Below are positions 24,043-35,865 of a stretch of DNA of 64,000 bases, in pieces. Numbering within the stretch: the first letter of the stretch is position 1; each line of letters opens with the position of its first letter. The notes beneath the pieces were generated by a model. The model saw only the letters and a program-made list of their open reading frames with translations. It searched no databases and was not told the DNA's origin. The translations under genes and the position numbers were made by a program. This DNA is from Mytilus californianus (Eukaryota > Mollusca > Bivalvia > Mytilida > Mytilidae), in the NCBI RefSeq assembly GCF_021869535.1, contig NW_026262669.1, positions 744,001-808,000 on the forward strand. The letters are read 5' to 3'.

Positions 24043-25102
24043 CTGAATATATTACATCGCTGAAAATAAATAGTTATCATTACGAAAATGGTTTACTAAA
24101 ATATAATAAGAAATAAAGTAAACAATGCATGATCTCAACTACACATTATTATTTTTAGCAAAAGCAGACATGGATCCAAGAAATCTCTATAAACCGATTG
24201 GAAACTGTCTGATTGGCTTATTTCCAGCATACTATCTTAGTCATGTCTATACTCCATTTGAATTTTGATGCATAGTTGTCTCCTTGGCAATCATATCACA
24301 TATCCTTATTTTTATATTATGTTAGTAAAGTTCGTTACAAAAGCATCGTACTTATAATATTTAGTGATATTTTATTTATTAATGAATTAACGACCAGCAA
24401 ACATTTAATATATTCCATACATAATCGTGGTATTTGGTTTATTGCAGAAGATATTAGTTCAGGCTAATGATGTGTTGCTACATTATGCATCAACATTAAA
24501 AACACGCTAAAAGTTAATTAGAAATAATGTTATTACCTAAAGTTAACAATTATGGAAGGCTAAACTGATTTCAACAGGTTTGACGATGTCTGATAACTAT
24601 CATTTTTATACTTTTCATTCAGAACATTGTTTTTACTGACATGAAAAGAGAGACACAACATTTCATAGGTAGTCTTTTAGGCTTACCAAACATTCATATA
24701 TCAAATTACTGAAGTATACATTAACGTAACTTCCCCTGCACATTTTGAACTATTTACAATTTTGGTGAGGTATATATGCTTATTACATAGCATTTATTGG
24801 TTATTTTACAATTTGTTTCTTTTTCATCCTTTTAAGGGACATAAAAGTTGTAATTTTGCAAAATCTTATGTATGCCTTTGCACTTGTTGGGGAATGTGAC
24901 AAATCTTCAGAATTATCTCCTGTATTAATTTCTTTACATCCAAATGCAGATCAGCAGCGTGTTAGATACACACAAATGTCAGATAAGTTCCAAATTGAAA
25001 GTTGAAAGCAATTAAAGAACCCATTAAGCTATTTAGTGTAACCTAAAAAGAAAGAAACCAAATGACAAACAACAGTACACGAAACACAACATAAAATTAA
25101 AC
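24043..25102. other. Upstream flank of locus A
   Basis: No signal-peptide exon or promoter could be identified. A fragment at 24240-24315 ('agttgtctccttggcaatca' and then 'tatcacatatccttattttt') belongs to a very common mussel dispersed repeat whose relatives are at 41690-41985, 59900-60035 and 63700-63845. Confidence 0.45.
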
Positions 25103-25300
25103 TTAGCAACACAAACCCCACCAAAAACCGGGTTTGTTCTCAGGAGTTCCGGAAGGAAAAGCAGATCCTGATCCCCATGTGGCACCCGTCGTGTTGCTCA
25201 TGTAAGTACAACGACGGTGATAAGTCTGATACGGTAGGTTCCATTTGGGGAAAAGAGACGTTACTAATAGTTCAATCAAGAAACCATGCATCTTGATAAT
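25103..25300 (-). pseudogene. C-terminal fragment of a YIDD-type reverse-transcriptase element
   Basis: The minus-strand frame contains MSNTTGATWGSGSAF and PGFWWGLCC. I recall this ending from abundant reverse-transcriptase proteins encoded in mussel and cnidarian genomes, of Penelope-like or similar class; the recollection is unverified. The same sequence recurs, more decayed, at 33105-33240. Only the C-terminal portion is present. Confidence 0.55.
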
Positions 25301-26704
25301 GTCAGTTTCAGAGAATCGATTGTTGAATTAGAGTGATTTTTTACAAAGAACGATTTTTTCCTTTTTAGGACAAGATACCTGTATCTACGTTGGCCATTCT
25401 TTTTCATGAAACAAACAGGACCAACTCTTTCAATTTGTCCATTAGTTTTGAATGGAGAATAATTGTGTCAAGTGTAGAAAAGTCAAATGTTTTTATACTA
25501 TTGCAAGATGAAAGAGTGTTAGCATGTAGGTCCTCTTAAATTGTTTGGATTTTTGTTCATATGGGATAATACGGTAATGGTCAGTATGAAATAGTCCCTC
25601 GTGACATAATTCACATATTTCCAGATTTGATTTAGGATGTGCCATGTTGAATATATAAAAAAAATGTATGGACTATGCAAATCTCACATTACAGTTTCAT
25701 GTTATGTTTTTGTTTAATGATTGGTTTCACATTAGGCTAACGACTAAATGTCGCATTTTAAAAATTATTTAAATCATGTTTAAGACATTACATACTACTT
25801 AATACGGAGTTGCGTCCTAAGCAAGGTGTAGTTTTTAATTACATAATATACAAGTTTTATACTATATACAAAGGAATTCACGTAGAGTCATTATATTCAT
25901 TTTAACATAATATGTGTTAGTCAAAATATTGACACGCAAAACAACGTACTAGAATCGGATTACACAACTTTTAGTCTTAAATAATGTTTCCTTTCTGATT
26001 TAACGCTGATGAATAACGTTTGATAACAAACCTTTCTATAATTTCATGGTATAGCATACTAATGCTAACACAGAATATTACTTAGTAGTCTGTGTTGATT
26101 TACAAATACACATATATTCAATTACTGAAGTAAACTTCACCAAAAATGACCCTCACCAAAGTGTTTTACTAATCTTTGTAAACTACATTGTTTTTGCCAA
26201 GGTGAATATACGCCCATGATAGAGTAAAATAGAACGAAAGAAGACATACACCAAGTTATTTCTTTATGAATCCTACAACATATAAATAATCTACAACTTC
26301 TCTAGGCGTGGCCATGCAGATTAACCATGTGGTATATCAAAATGATGTCAGATAAGTTGAATGATCAGAATTTACAATAATAATACACCTATACACAGAA
26401 ATTCGATCAATGCTTCTTCACTCAACAAAATTATTGAAATTCAAAATTTTTATTTTTAACATTAAAATGGTCAACACAATTCAACATTTGACCTTCAACA
26501 ATAATCATGATTTCAACATTCACAACTTTTAAAAAATGAACATTAAATATCCGATTATCAACATATAATACTGGAGTTATACATTCAATAATCAACAGTT
26601 AACATACTTCATCTGTCAATGTACACATTCAACAGTCGATGTGAATGTTGAACGTCAATGTAAATTTAATATCGTTGATACTATTAGTTACATGGTGTGT
26701 TAGT
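25301..26704. other. Gene-free stretch between loci A and B
   Basis: No exon seen. Between about 26430 and 26650 the sequence is rich in 'aacattcaac'-type short motifs, a low-complexity tract. Confidence 0.45.
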
Positions 26705-26814
26705 GACCTTATACGATATATATGGGGTCAGTAAATTCCATATGGGATAAGAGCGAAGCTCGAAGCTCGAATCCCAATATAGAATTTACTGACCCATATA
26801 TATCGTATTAGGTC
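26705..26814. repeat. Fold-back hairpin element
   Basis: The arm 26705-26748 ('gaccttatacgatatatatg' onward) is the inverse of 26771-26814 with about four mismatches. The 22-bp centre contains 'gcgaagctcgaagctcga'. The layout of AT-rich arms around a CpG-bearing centre is like 19188-19274 and 49081-49220. Confidence 0.8.
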
Positions 26815-29800
26815 ACACGCACACCGTGTACCTAATTTATCTTACCGACTATCTTCACATGTGGTATTTCGACTAGCGGCCTATCAAAGTGATTAAGTCT
26901 TCAATTTTTAGTATTAAGAACCTACTTCCATTTGTCTATACAAAAAACAAATGCCAACAATAACAACTTGTTAGCTTTAAATTTGTTTTATGAATTTATT
27001 TCAATCGGTCATTATTAATTGCTTTGTCTGTTGAAACCTTTCAGATTTCATTTTTGTTTTGAAAGGGAAGTAACTCCTTACTACCCCCATATGGTAACTT
27101 ACCCCATATTTTTTAGGACACTCTATATCAAATATATGTAGTCACCACATGTAGTTTTTTAACCAATCATATCCCCAGAAATCTTTAGGAGGTAAGATAA
27201 TATCAAATACACAATCTGAACGAAGCAGATTTTTTTCATCTGATGCAAGACAGTAAAATGATTGAACTAAGCATCAACGTGGGATTAATGTATTGATATT
27301 AAAACATGAGACATCTCCGAGTAATAAAGGACATTGTGCTACAAGGTAATAATGCCAAACAAATACCGTTTCTAAAATGGCCATTGTCAGTGTATTACTG
27401 TTAATGAACATATAAAACACACACCATTTATAAATGTGGATATATATTGTATTCCCGTAATCAATTAAGTTGATAACATTTTTGATTTGATAAAATACGT
27501 TTACTATTTGTGCAACGCACTTGCCATATACTATCGCTTTTCATAGTTCCTTTTGTTTTAATGAATTTACACGTACATACCCCGAAATGTTCAGGATGAC
27601 GTTATAGTCCCCAGAATACAGTTTTACAGAATGCTGTTAAAACATTCATCCTTTGTGATGCTGTTTTAAAACCGTGACAAAGATGCTTGGTGAATTGGTA
27701 ATGAAAATGTAGAAACAAATGTCGTTAGCTAATACAACTTCACAATTTTCTAACCAGTAAAACACATACTCGAATACACTGATGAAATTTAGGTCAATAA
27801 CATAATGCAATCAGATAAACTAGTATCTAATTTGCAAACATGGCGCATATTATTCGCACAGTACTTACAATTCTTACAGGGGTAAATTCAGTAAACGAAT
27901 ATACGTCATCAATGACTGCCTATTTGGGAGAGAGCTTTCTGTATAACACTGAAGTCCTGTTTCCTGTGATAATGTTTTAATAAATATTTTTTGATAGATG
28001 GATCAAAACAAGAGTTAAAAAAAATAAAATAAAGCTGAATGCACTAAATATTAATGGAATGAAAGCTTTTTGGAACCAGTTAAAGTTGTTTTACATACAA
28101 AATTCATGTTTAAGGCAAGGATGTACTAAATATACTGTGGAAGGAAGCATGGGGGTATATGGTAAAAATCAGTGTTGTGTCCAGATTTAAAGAAACAATA
28201 GAAATTACACTTTAGAGTTGTACAATTAATGAAAGGCATAACTATTCTCCCCATTTTACATCAAGTTTTGCACATATGTCTTCTAATAATGTGTAACATC
28301 ATATAATAATAACATATAAAATGAAATTAGTCTCATATGGGTGTTATATCATTTATATCTCTCATATGGTGAATGTTAGAAATATTTCGTCTCTTTTTGT
28401 TAGTTGACTATTATAAATACACGAAAGAGAAGTCCCATTTCAGTGTTGTATCGTAGTTATTATATCTTGTTTTGATATAAATGCAGACTTCATGTTGAAT
28501 TACAGAAAAAACTTTTGTTATCTGTATGTCTGCCTTGCATTTCTTTCCATCTTTTTTCCGACAAACATATCAATGCATTCAAACCCGCTCGTCCTAATAA
28601 AAAAAATAAAGCAAGAGTATCATGATATCGAATATTTGTTTAATAATAATCAGTTATCTGTTAGAACTATATTTTGTTAACAAAAAATATTTCGTTACTC
28701 TTTATTGGTTAAGGTACCATACATAGAACATTGACACACCAGTGTGATTTAAAATTTTACAATAGATGAACTACTGGTCGGTTTATTAGTCAATTGTTCA
28801 GATCAGCAAAATTGAAATGGTTTATTCAATTCAACCTGTGGTTTTAACGTTTAACTGGACCTTTATTTACCTTTATCTACCTTTATCATTTATTGTCTAT
28901 GTAGTATACCCCTTCGTTTATGTTCGATTCTTTTCATGTGAGGATGTTTGCTCCTCAGTTTTATAATAACAAGCTTAATATAAAAAATGCTACAAATAAA
29001 TATTATATAAAAAAAAGTCATTTAAAAGCAGAAAAAATGGTAGGTTCGTGTCCTTGTTCTTGAGAAATAATCAATTGAAAACTTGGCGGAAAAAGATTCT
29101 CTTTAAATTGTTAATACATTTTACATTGGCCCTTTTTTCAAAAACTATGCAAAAATAACAAGGATTTAAAAGATTTTTAAAAACGACTTTGTCAACTATA
29201 TGTTATAAAATAAGGGGTTAGCATGCAAACTTTTAATTGGCACTGCATGGATAAAACTAGAAGATCCGAATATCTGACAAAAAAACTAAAAAAAAACAAC
29301 AAAAAAAAACAACTTAGCAAACGTCCTTAATTGTAGTTATTAACAAATAAAATCGTCATTTACACTAATGTCTATAAAACAAAATACAGTTCTGTAATTT
29401 TGGTAAGATCTTTTACATTCCATATTATTATCTTTTGATGCACTATTAACCATGTTTTATGTTTTAACAATTGGAAAATGCTTGATTCTTTGTTTTGCCA
29501 AAATGTTTGTAAAGTGGGTCTTAAATAGATTTATTTGTTTTGAATTATATATATATATCTTATACGTATACATTTCAAACCATTTTACTCTAAAATATGT
29601 GGGAAACATGGAGGTAAAAATGGATCACACTTGAACTATAAAAATGCACTCTACATTGGTAAAGTCAATATTTCCAGAATCGGTATTTACTTTTAATGAT
29701 AAAACATTTAGAGACAACAAAGACATATGTGAAAAAAAAAACAACGGTAAATTAGAAAACAAAAATTTTGTCAATAATAAATCGCACACCAACTCCTAAC

Positions 29801-30818
29801 TACATACAACTTCAAGTTGCTTTTCAATTAAAATCTTCTCCCGAAAATGCCCATGCAACGCCACATTCACATTAGCCCCATGTTTAAGTTTATACAAATG
29901 CTGATGGAAAACGAAAATTTAAGTGCTTTTTAATGACGGATTATTTTCTTTTATTTCAAAATTTCAAATTAAATATGGTTGGATATTTTTTTTTTATCTT
30001 TTAACCAAAAAAATCAAAAGTTAACTTAACGACCATACCATCCATACTGGTATCTCATCAGTCCTTGGTTATAGTTTTTACTATTTTTGTCTATATTTTT
30101 TATTTAGATTTAAACTGTTAACGTGTGACATTTTAAACTGTTAATGTGTGACATTTAAAACTTCAAATCAGAATTTCTCTTTTTTCTTATCATACACAAT
30201 CAGGACTTAGACTGATACACATAAAACGTCGTTAAATAATCGTTTAACAATATTTAAGATGTTTGATTATGCTAAATGTGAAACGAAACAAATACTTCTG
30301 GAACAGTCCTATATGTTTAACAAGACAGAAACATGACAGTCCCCCTTTTTGCATCAATTTGCTTTTGGTGTTTCTGTCATGTTGGTATTAATAAAGTTTG
30401 CCTAAGCTTCTGTGTAGTGAAAAAAAGCAGTTTTCAATCACAAAGTCTTTTGCGATGTTTGAGAACTTGATGTAGCCTATTTGTGGTATCGATTTACTTA
30501 AAGCTTTGTAAACTTGACTAAAACACTAAATTTATATGCATACATTTTCTTACATCATGTAACCAATATTGCATATTAATGTATGTGTTCTCATATATAT
30601 CTTAATTGTACGGTATTCTTTGGGACAATACACAGGAGAGGAACCGTGATAACGGTAAACACATAATGTTAAAAGAATGTAAAGTTGTGGTACACGAATC
30701 GTGTGAATGGAGATATACTTCTAACTATTTAAGATCTACACCTCTTACTCAGAAAATTAAATGCTAATAAATTTATTTTTATCAATCTCATTATATTACT
30801 ATTGAAGTTGTAACTTAC
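26815..30818. other. Probable 3' portion of locus B, mostly without recognisable exons
   Basis: A complete LRR-EGF receptor would need a stop codon and perhaps a transmembrane exon here, but none could be identified. A 51-nt open segment at 27869-27919 has splice-like borders yet no homology. A duplicated 24-bp unit ('aaactgttaacgtgtgacat' type) lies at 30113-30163. Confidence 0.35.
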
Positions 30819-30867
30819 TGCATTCGCTTGCTCGTTATTTTATCGTCATACTCCGCATCTTCATCTT
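30819..30867 (-). CDS. Candidate acidic exon, locus B
   Basis: A 49-nt open minus-strand segment between acceptor GTAACAG and donor GTAAGT. Its entry phase (1) matches the donor of the EGF-like exon at 31434. It would encode an acidic stretch DEDAEYDDKITSKRMQ, plausible as a juxtamembrane or linker segment. There is no homology support, and no transmembrane exon was found between it and the EGF exons, so the call rests only on splice sites and phase. Confidence 0.35.
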
Positions 30868-31433
30868 CTGTTACAGATATTTATCCAGATTCTTTCTCGT
30901 GTTATCATAGAATCATGAAATGATAATAGAACAGTGCATTGATGTATAAGTTTTAGTAATTGCATTCACAAATATTAGGTTTATACTCAATAGATTTAAA
31001 AGACACATGATTGACTTTTATACCTTATGTAAATATGTTTAATTATAAAAAGAACAAAAAACGAAAAGATATAAACAATGTATGTAATTAGAGGTTGGCT
31101 TATCATTTATGAATTAGATAAAATATATAATACACCAACTCCTAAAACATGTCATGTGTTAGCAATCTAAGGTACACTGTATTACAGATAGATAAATACT
31201 CGAACAATAATTCATCTACATATGCTATAATAATAGCATTTTACATAATGTTTTACGTTGCTTCTTTTGTTCTATTTGCAATTTGTGCTAATTACATGTT
31301 ATGCAATATATCAAATGAAATGCAATGTAAACAAATTAAATGGAAAAAGTGATCATGCCTTCCAAATATAACGGATGCTATTTTTTTAAAACAATATTTA
31401 TTTTACTTTGTAATTAAATATAACACAACTTAC
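30868..31433. other. Intron of locus B
   Basis: No minus-strand exon seen. The plus-strand frame 31149-31352 encodes a hydrophobic stretch but lies antisense to the gene and lacks any homology. Confidence 0.4.
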
Positions 31434-31541
31434 CATGACAATAGTTAACACATCTGTCGCCAAACAAACACTGAGCTGTACCATTCATAGGCTCTATATA
31501 GCAGTCACCAAATCCACAGTCATATGAGATACACTGACTGT
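31434..31541 (-). CDS. Second EGF-like exon, locus B
   Basis: A 108-nt minus-strand exon with acceptor CATTAACAG, donor GTAAGTTG and phase-1 introns on both sides, the usual arrangement of EGF modules. The peptide shows QCISYDCGFGDCYIEP and then CLFGDRCVNYC. Six cysteines have EGF-like spacing, with the aromatic/Gly pattern before the last pair. EGF-like domains act as extracellular spacers or binding modules. It follows the first EGF exon (32340) in phase. Confidence 0.75.
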
Positions 31542-32339
31542 CTGTTAATGTATGAGTGTGAAGTTAAATAAATAATAGCATATTAAATGCTGAACTGACG
31601 ATTTACCTTACTTTCTGTATGTGCCAAATGAATTGGGTTGTCTTTCGAAATTTAATATATACATGTTGTTTATGTTGTCAGATGGTATAATTTTACTAGT
31701 GTGATAATTGATTTGGCCAATGACTTTCATAAAAGTCAACATTACAGAACAGTACAACTGAATGTTGAACATGGGGCATGTGCCTCATACGTTCTGTGTA
31801 GCTATATCAGTTATTGTGATTAAGCATTTCTGTGAAAGTCTCCGTTAAAAGCACACACAAGTTCTAAAAGTTATTCAGGTTATAAAGTTTAGCGTAGGTA
31901 AATATAAATAATTGGTTATTACATTTTAGGGTTGGAACACTACTGATGAAGATAATCCGGACATCGCATCAAATGTATTACATGTATGAATGGTATTTTT
32001 ACTTCATTTGTTAAAATAAATATCATTATTCCAATATTAACTGCATTCTTCCTGTGAAAGTAAACTGCCTTAGGCAACAGGTGTTTACTGGTCCAATACA
32101 AATACAGTCATAGCTAGGTCTGTAATTCTAGCTGACTGGCCGTGATTGCAATTTAGTTATGTATAGGAAGTAGCATGGTTTTAATCATTTAAGCATTGGA
32201 AATAATTATTAGAAAATGAAAGTCGGACCTCTAATCTAAGAAAATGTCATCTTGAATTTCGATGGTTACATTAAACCTAATACATGAATGTAATTGTTTC
32301 ATTACTATTGTGTTATCTTGAAATATACTTAATAAACAC
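31542..32339. other. Intron of locus B between the EGF exons
   Basis: No exon seen. A short diverged fragment near 31930-32000 ('actactgatgaagataatcc') resembles a common mussel dispersed repeat. Confidence 0.45.
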
Positions 32340-32438
32340 CTTGACAAAATTCACCGGTCCATTGTCCAATGCAGTCACAAACAAGTTCATTGACCCTTGC
32401 CACACATTTCCCACGATTGAAGCAGTGGCATTTATCAG
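32340..32438 (-). CDS. First EGF-like exon, locus B
   Basis: A 99-nt minus-strand exon with acceptor ATTTTAG, donor GTGTTT and phase-1 borders. The peptide has CHCFNRGKC, then CDCIGQWTGEFC, the typical EGF pattern C-x-C...N-G-x-C...C-x-C...W-x-G-x-x-C. It joins in frame to the LRR C-cap exon at 34342, whose donor is phase 1, giving the order LRR, C-cap, EGF, EGF as in Slit-like proteins. Confidence 0.85.
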
Positions 32439-32749
32439 CTAAAATATAACAATATTACCATTAATTGTTATAGAAATTATTCTAATATCTAAAAATTAAC
32501 AAATACAGCGATCGACAGTCCTTTAATATGTGCGACAAAATTAATAAAATGAAATGAATTATTCTTTTTATGAACAAATTGAACAATGATTGCTGATGCA
32601 ATTATATTTGCTATCATCATCCTAAATGGTTATGATGATGTTTCTGTCATGTTTTAAAGAAAAAAAATACAGAGAAATCGAAGCATGCTATATTGAACTT
32701 TTAATCTGTTATTTAACAAAGGGGTGAGAGATTGAAATGGGCTTTTTCA

Positions 32750-32950
32750 CAATTCGAAGTAATGACGTCACGGTCGAGAAAAAGAGATCTTTGTTACAAT
32801 TGCAACAAATCTATTGTCAGCTATGACACAGATATTCAATAACGGTTTGATCAACTCGTGATTGAGTTTCGAAAGGATAAATAGCTTCCGTAAGCAAACA
32901 TTCTATATTTACAAGTATAGCATGACAGGAAACGCAAGCTTGGAAATTAA
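32750..32950 (-). pseudogene. Fragment of the YIDD-type reverse-transcriptase element
   Basis: The stretch around 32835-32940 ('caataacggtttgatcaact' to 'aggaaacgcaagc') is a shortened copy of sequence also present at 33350-33460 and 36985-37070. On the minus strand it corresponds to the region between the catalytic motif and the C-terminus. It is too decayed to translate. Confidence 0.45.
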
Positions 32951-33104
32951 TTCAATATCCAAAATCGAGCCAACACAGTGATCGAAAGACCTTCAACATA
33001 TGCTATCGGATATACAGTTATTTGTTATGCAATCAATTATTTAACTTATTTAAAAAAATTACATCAATTGCAGATTTATATTGTAAATCATCGTTTTAAA
33101 GGGC

Positions 33105-33790
33105 AATACAATAGGCTTCACGAAACCCAGGAACAACCCGGGTTTTCTCAAGTGGTATGGAAGGGTAAGTAGATCCTGCATCACACGAGTCACACGTTGT
33201 GTTGCGTATGTTAATACAAATTCGGTGTTATCTATCATTGAAAGACTTTACCTTTGAGGAAAAGAGGTCGGAAATTTCATTTCTAAAATTGAAACATATC
33301 AGTTGCCATCTATGAATCCGTTATTTCATAACAAATAACCAATCCGTGACGGCCTTTCAATGCAAATTTAATATTTGCAACTTATGATTGATCACCTTCT
33401 TCGTAAGCAGGAATCCTCTAATAAGAAAATTATGATATGAAACGCAAGATATGGAAACTTGTGTAAACTGGGAGATATTTACTACATATACAGGTGCTAC
33501 TGGAATGTTGCTTCATAGAAAGTTTATAACTAGGAAGATGAAATCATCTGTGTTGTCGTAAATTTTTGTTAAGGGGACCGTAATTGTCTATTACTAGATC
33601 AAAGTCAATATAAGAAGCAGACTTACTGTTTATATCGTATCGTTTGTCTCACATTACGTGGGATAGATGTGTTCCACATTGTCACATATCTCAGAATTAT
33701 TCAGTAATATACTATGATACATACAGTGGAATGCGAAGTTAAAGGATAACACTAGCTTCGTTTCATTGGTCATTAGAAGCTATTGTAGGA
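33105..33790 (-). pseudogene. YIDD-type reverse-transcriptase relic
   Basis: On the minus strand, decayed frames retain landmarks of a reverse transcriptase I recall as common in mussels. LNNSEICDNVEHIYP lies at about 33670-33720, just after the expected catalytic YIDD position, which here is mutated. SASYIDFDLVIDN follows at about 33590-33640, and a C-terminal piece resembling the 25103-25300 peptide lies at 33105-33240. Stops and frameshifts occur throughout. The class (Penelope-like or other) is not resolved. It sits in the intron between the C-cap and first EGF exon of locus B. Confidence 0.6.
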
Positions 33791-34341
33791 AGTCTGGTCC
33801 ATATGCATAAGTCCATAAGAAGAGAAATAACGATTTGCTATTAAAAAACAGGTCATCCAAACGTAAAACAATATATTGTCAGACACAACATTTTAACTTT
33901 GTAAGGACACTTATGCAATGAACATGTGAACTGATGTATTTATATTATTTCCACGTTCTGGATATTTGTTTAAATAACAGGAATTTAAACCAACGAGTTT
34001 TAATGTGTACACACTATATTAATATAATTTACAAGCAGATGTTTTAGCCACTGTACTATTAAAGGGTAATTGTCTCTTTATTTGTATGTTTGTTGATATC
34101 CAGGGTGTAACTCAGTAAATTTACAAAAAAAGGTGAATATACAACTCTGTTATTTACATGGATAAATAGCTATGTGACTTTTCATCGTCCAATGCCGTTA
34201 TGTGTAGCAGAACATCTTATGTAAACCATATTTTAATTTTCCAATTAAAAAATAGACAGACAGAAATAATAGAAATAATAAACCAATGGTTTCTATCATG
34301 ATATTTTGAAAGGACTCTATATATCGGCTGGTACAACTTAC
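33791..34341. other. Intron of locus B
   Basis: No exon or recognisable element seen. Confidence 0.45.
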
Positions 34342-34493
34342 GATTACATGTTTCAAGCGCAGCTGATTGCAGTGATGAAACTAATATTCCGTTGCTACAT
34401 TTGGCACTTGTTCCAATGGATGCTCTTTCAATTAACCATGACCAGAATGAAACAATTCTGCAGTCACAATTGAGTGGGTTCCCATAGAGGTGC
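34342..34493 (-). CDS. LRR C-terminal cap (LRRCT) exon, locus B
   Basis: A 152-nt minus-strand exon with an acceptor CAAG after a long T tract and donor GTAAGTTG. It enters in phase 2, as expected after a 72-nt LRR exon, and leaves in phase 1, as expected before an EGF exon. The peptide begins HLYGNPLNCDCRIVSFWSWL and continues with KCSNG and LETC. NPxxCDC-x(n)-W-x(n)-C-x(n)-C is the diagnostic LRRCT pattern of secreted or membrane LRR proteins such as Slit and Toll-type receptors. It closes the LRR solenoid of locus B. Confidence 0.88.
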
Positions 34494-34762
34494 CTTGAAA
34501 AAAAAAAAATGTATGAAGCAATATCCCTTAAGCACGACCAAACCGCATAGGAATTGCAACATTAATGAATTGATTTAATGAATTGATGAATATCAATGCA
34601 GATCATTGAATCTAGAAAATATTCGTTTTGGGTAAAATCTTGCTTTAAATGTAAAATTGTTAAACTGGAAAAAAAAAGTGTTAATCCAATTTTATTAACT
34701 TAAATATCAATCCAGTCTGGACATGATATATTGGAGTCAACACGAAATCTGAACATCACTAC

Positions 34763-34856
34763 CTATCACACGTGACGATTTCGGTTGAGCATGTGTAACA
34801 CTGCAGGAGGAAGTTGTATGGGAAGTCTGATGCGGTAACTTTGATCTTAAGAGGAT
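34763..34856 (-). CDS. Candidate cysteine-containing exon, locus B
   Basis: The minus strand is open between acceptor TTTTCAG and donor GTAGTG. The peptide ends LLQCYTCSTEIVTCDR. L-x-C-Y-x-C is how Ly6/uPAR domains often start, and the exon's exit phase (2) is compatible with the LRR C-cap exon downstream. However, an LRR gene would be expected to have a repeat here, and AGG would code Arg rather than the usual Leu at the junction. It may be an alternative exon, a remnant of another gene, or chance. Confidence 0.28.
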
Positions 34857-34879
34857 CTGAAAAGTATGAACAATAAATT

Positions 34880-35110
34880 ATTCAGTCAAGTTCAGTTTAT
34901 CAGTCAATGTCAAGACTTATCCACTGGGATAAATTCAGTACTACTCAGACAGTTCCCTTGCAGTCAATTCAGTACTGCTCAGTATCATTTTAGACAATTC
35001 AGTATCAATCTGATGTGTACAGTTCAATAGCAGCTTCTGACCAGTCTGAACACAAACTGAACAGATCTTAATTTACTGCAAGTGAAATGTCTGAACATTA
35101 CTCAATTTAC
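34880..35110. repeat. Low-complexity 'tcagt' tract
   Basis: About 200 bp rich in short 'tcagtactactcagacagtt' and 'caattcagtatca' motifs, an irregular cryptic simple repeat. No coding content. Confidence 0.6.
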
Positions 35111-35394
35111 CCCAGTAGAAAGGATTACAAATAGACTGAAAAACCAAATATTGACGGAAAAACTAAAAATAACGTAATAATTTAGTGTACGAGTTGTTCA
35201 GATCAAAATGACCGTTTCAAAAAAAAATTGTTTTTCTAGTGATTATAACATGCAAATAATGCCTTATAGAAATTGGGCACGATTTAAAGACTCTTGCAAC
35301 GATACTAGCAATTCAATTCAAATGATGACCATCAGCACTGTGACTGACCTAGAACCAGCAGCATAGTATAGCAAAATTCGGTTACTTCACATGA

Positions 35395-35865
35395 TAAACT
35401 TGATTGTAACAGCAACAGAAAAAGCATCAAATGTTCTAAGTCTCCGACAAATATCGGTAGAGACGGACAGAAAACGTACTCGAAAAACGGTTAATGCGCA
35501 AGACGTCCTTACTTTGGCGCAAGGTTGTGATGGTGCAACAGAGTACTGGAATGGAACCCACAAACCTGGAGGAAAGTCTAGTTTATCGTTTAAACAAGAT
35601 TCAAGCTACAGAAAGAGATGGCCGTGCATTTGTTTTATGACGTCAGAATTAGAGGTTTTCTAGCAACCACGTCCTTGAGGTAGACAATTGTAGCGCGTAG
35701 GTAGTGTGAAGGTGTTGGGTGACATATTCTTAAAAACCTTAACTGGTGAACATCTTCCCAACCATAACGCCACTAGATACAGAGATCAAGTTTTGACACT
35801 ACAAGTGGTGCCCAAAATGACCCTCCTTCGGAACATTTTTCAACAAAAATGCCACAATTCGGATT
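35395..35865 (+). pseudogene. Tc1/mariner transposase relic
   Basis: Plus-strand frames keep several Tc1/mariner hallmarks in order: ISVETDRKR (end of the second helix-turn-helix), CARRPYFGA near 35495-35521, KIQATERDGRAFV near 35600-35625 (around the first catalytic Asp region), GSVKVLGDI near 35705 (family GSVMVWG), YRDQVL near 35775, then FQQ followed by KCHNSD where the family has the second catalytic Asp in QQDNA. At least three frame changes occur, and the N- and C-termini are missing. Terminal inverted repeats were not found. It lies in the locus B intron upstream of the C-cap exon. Confidence 0.82.

Noticed and set aside
27869-27919. 51-nt segment with acceptor AAATAG and donor GTAAGT, encoding AVIDDVYSFTEFTPVRI
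   Set aside because: Its entry phase does not match the preceding candidate exon and there is no homology; too weak to call.
31149-31352. Plus-strand frame with a transmembrane-like stretch
   Set aside because: It is antisense to the EGF exons, AT-biased, and lacks splice signals or homology.
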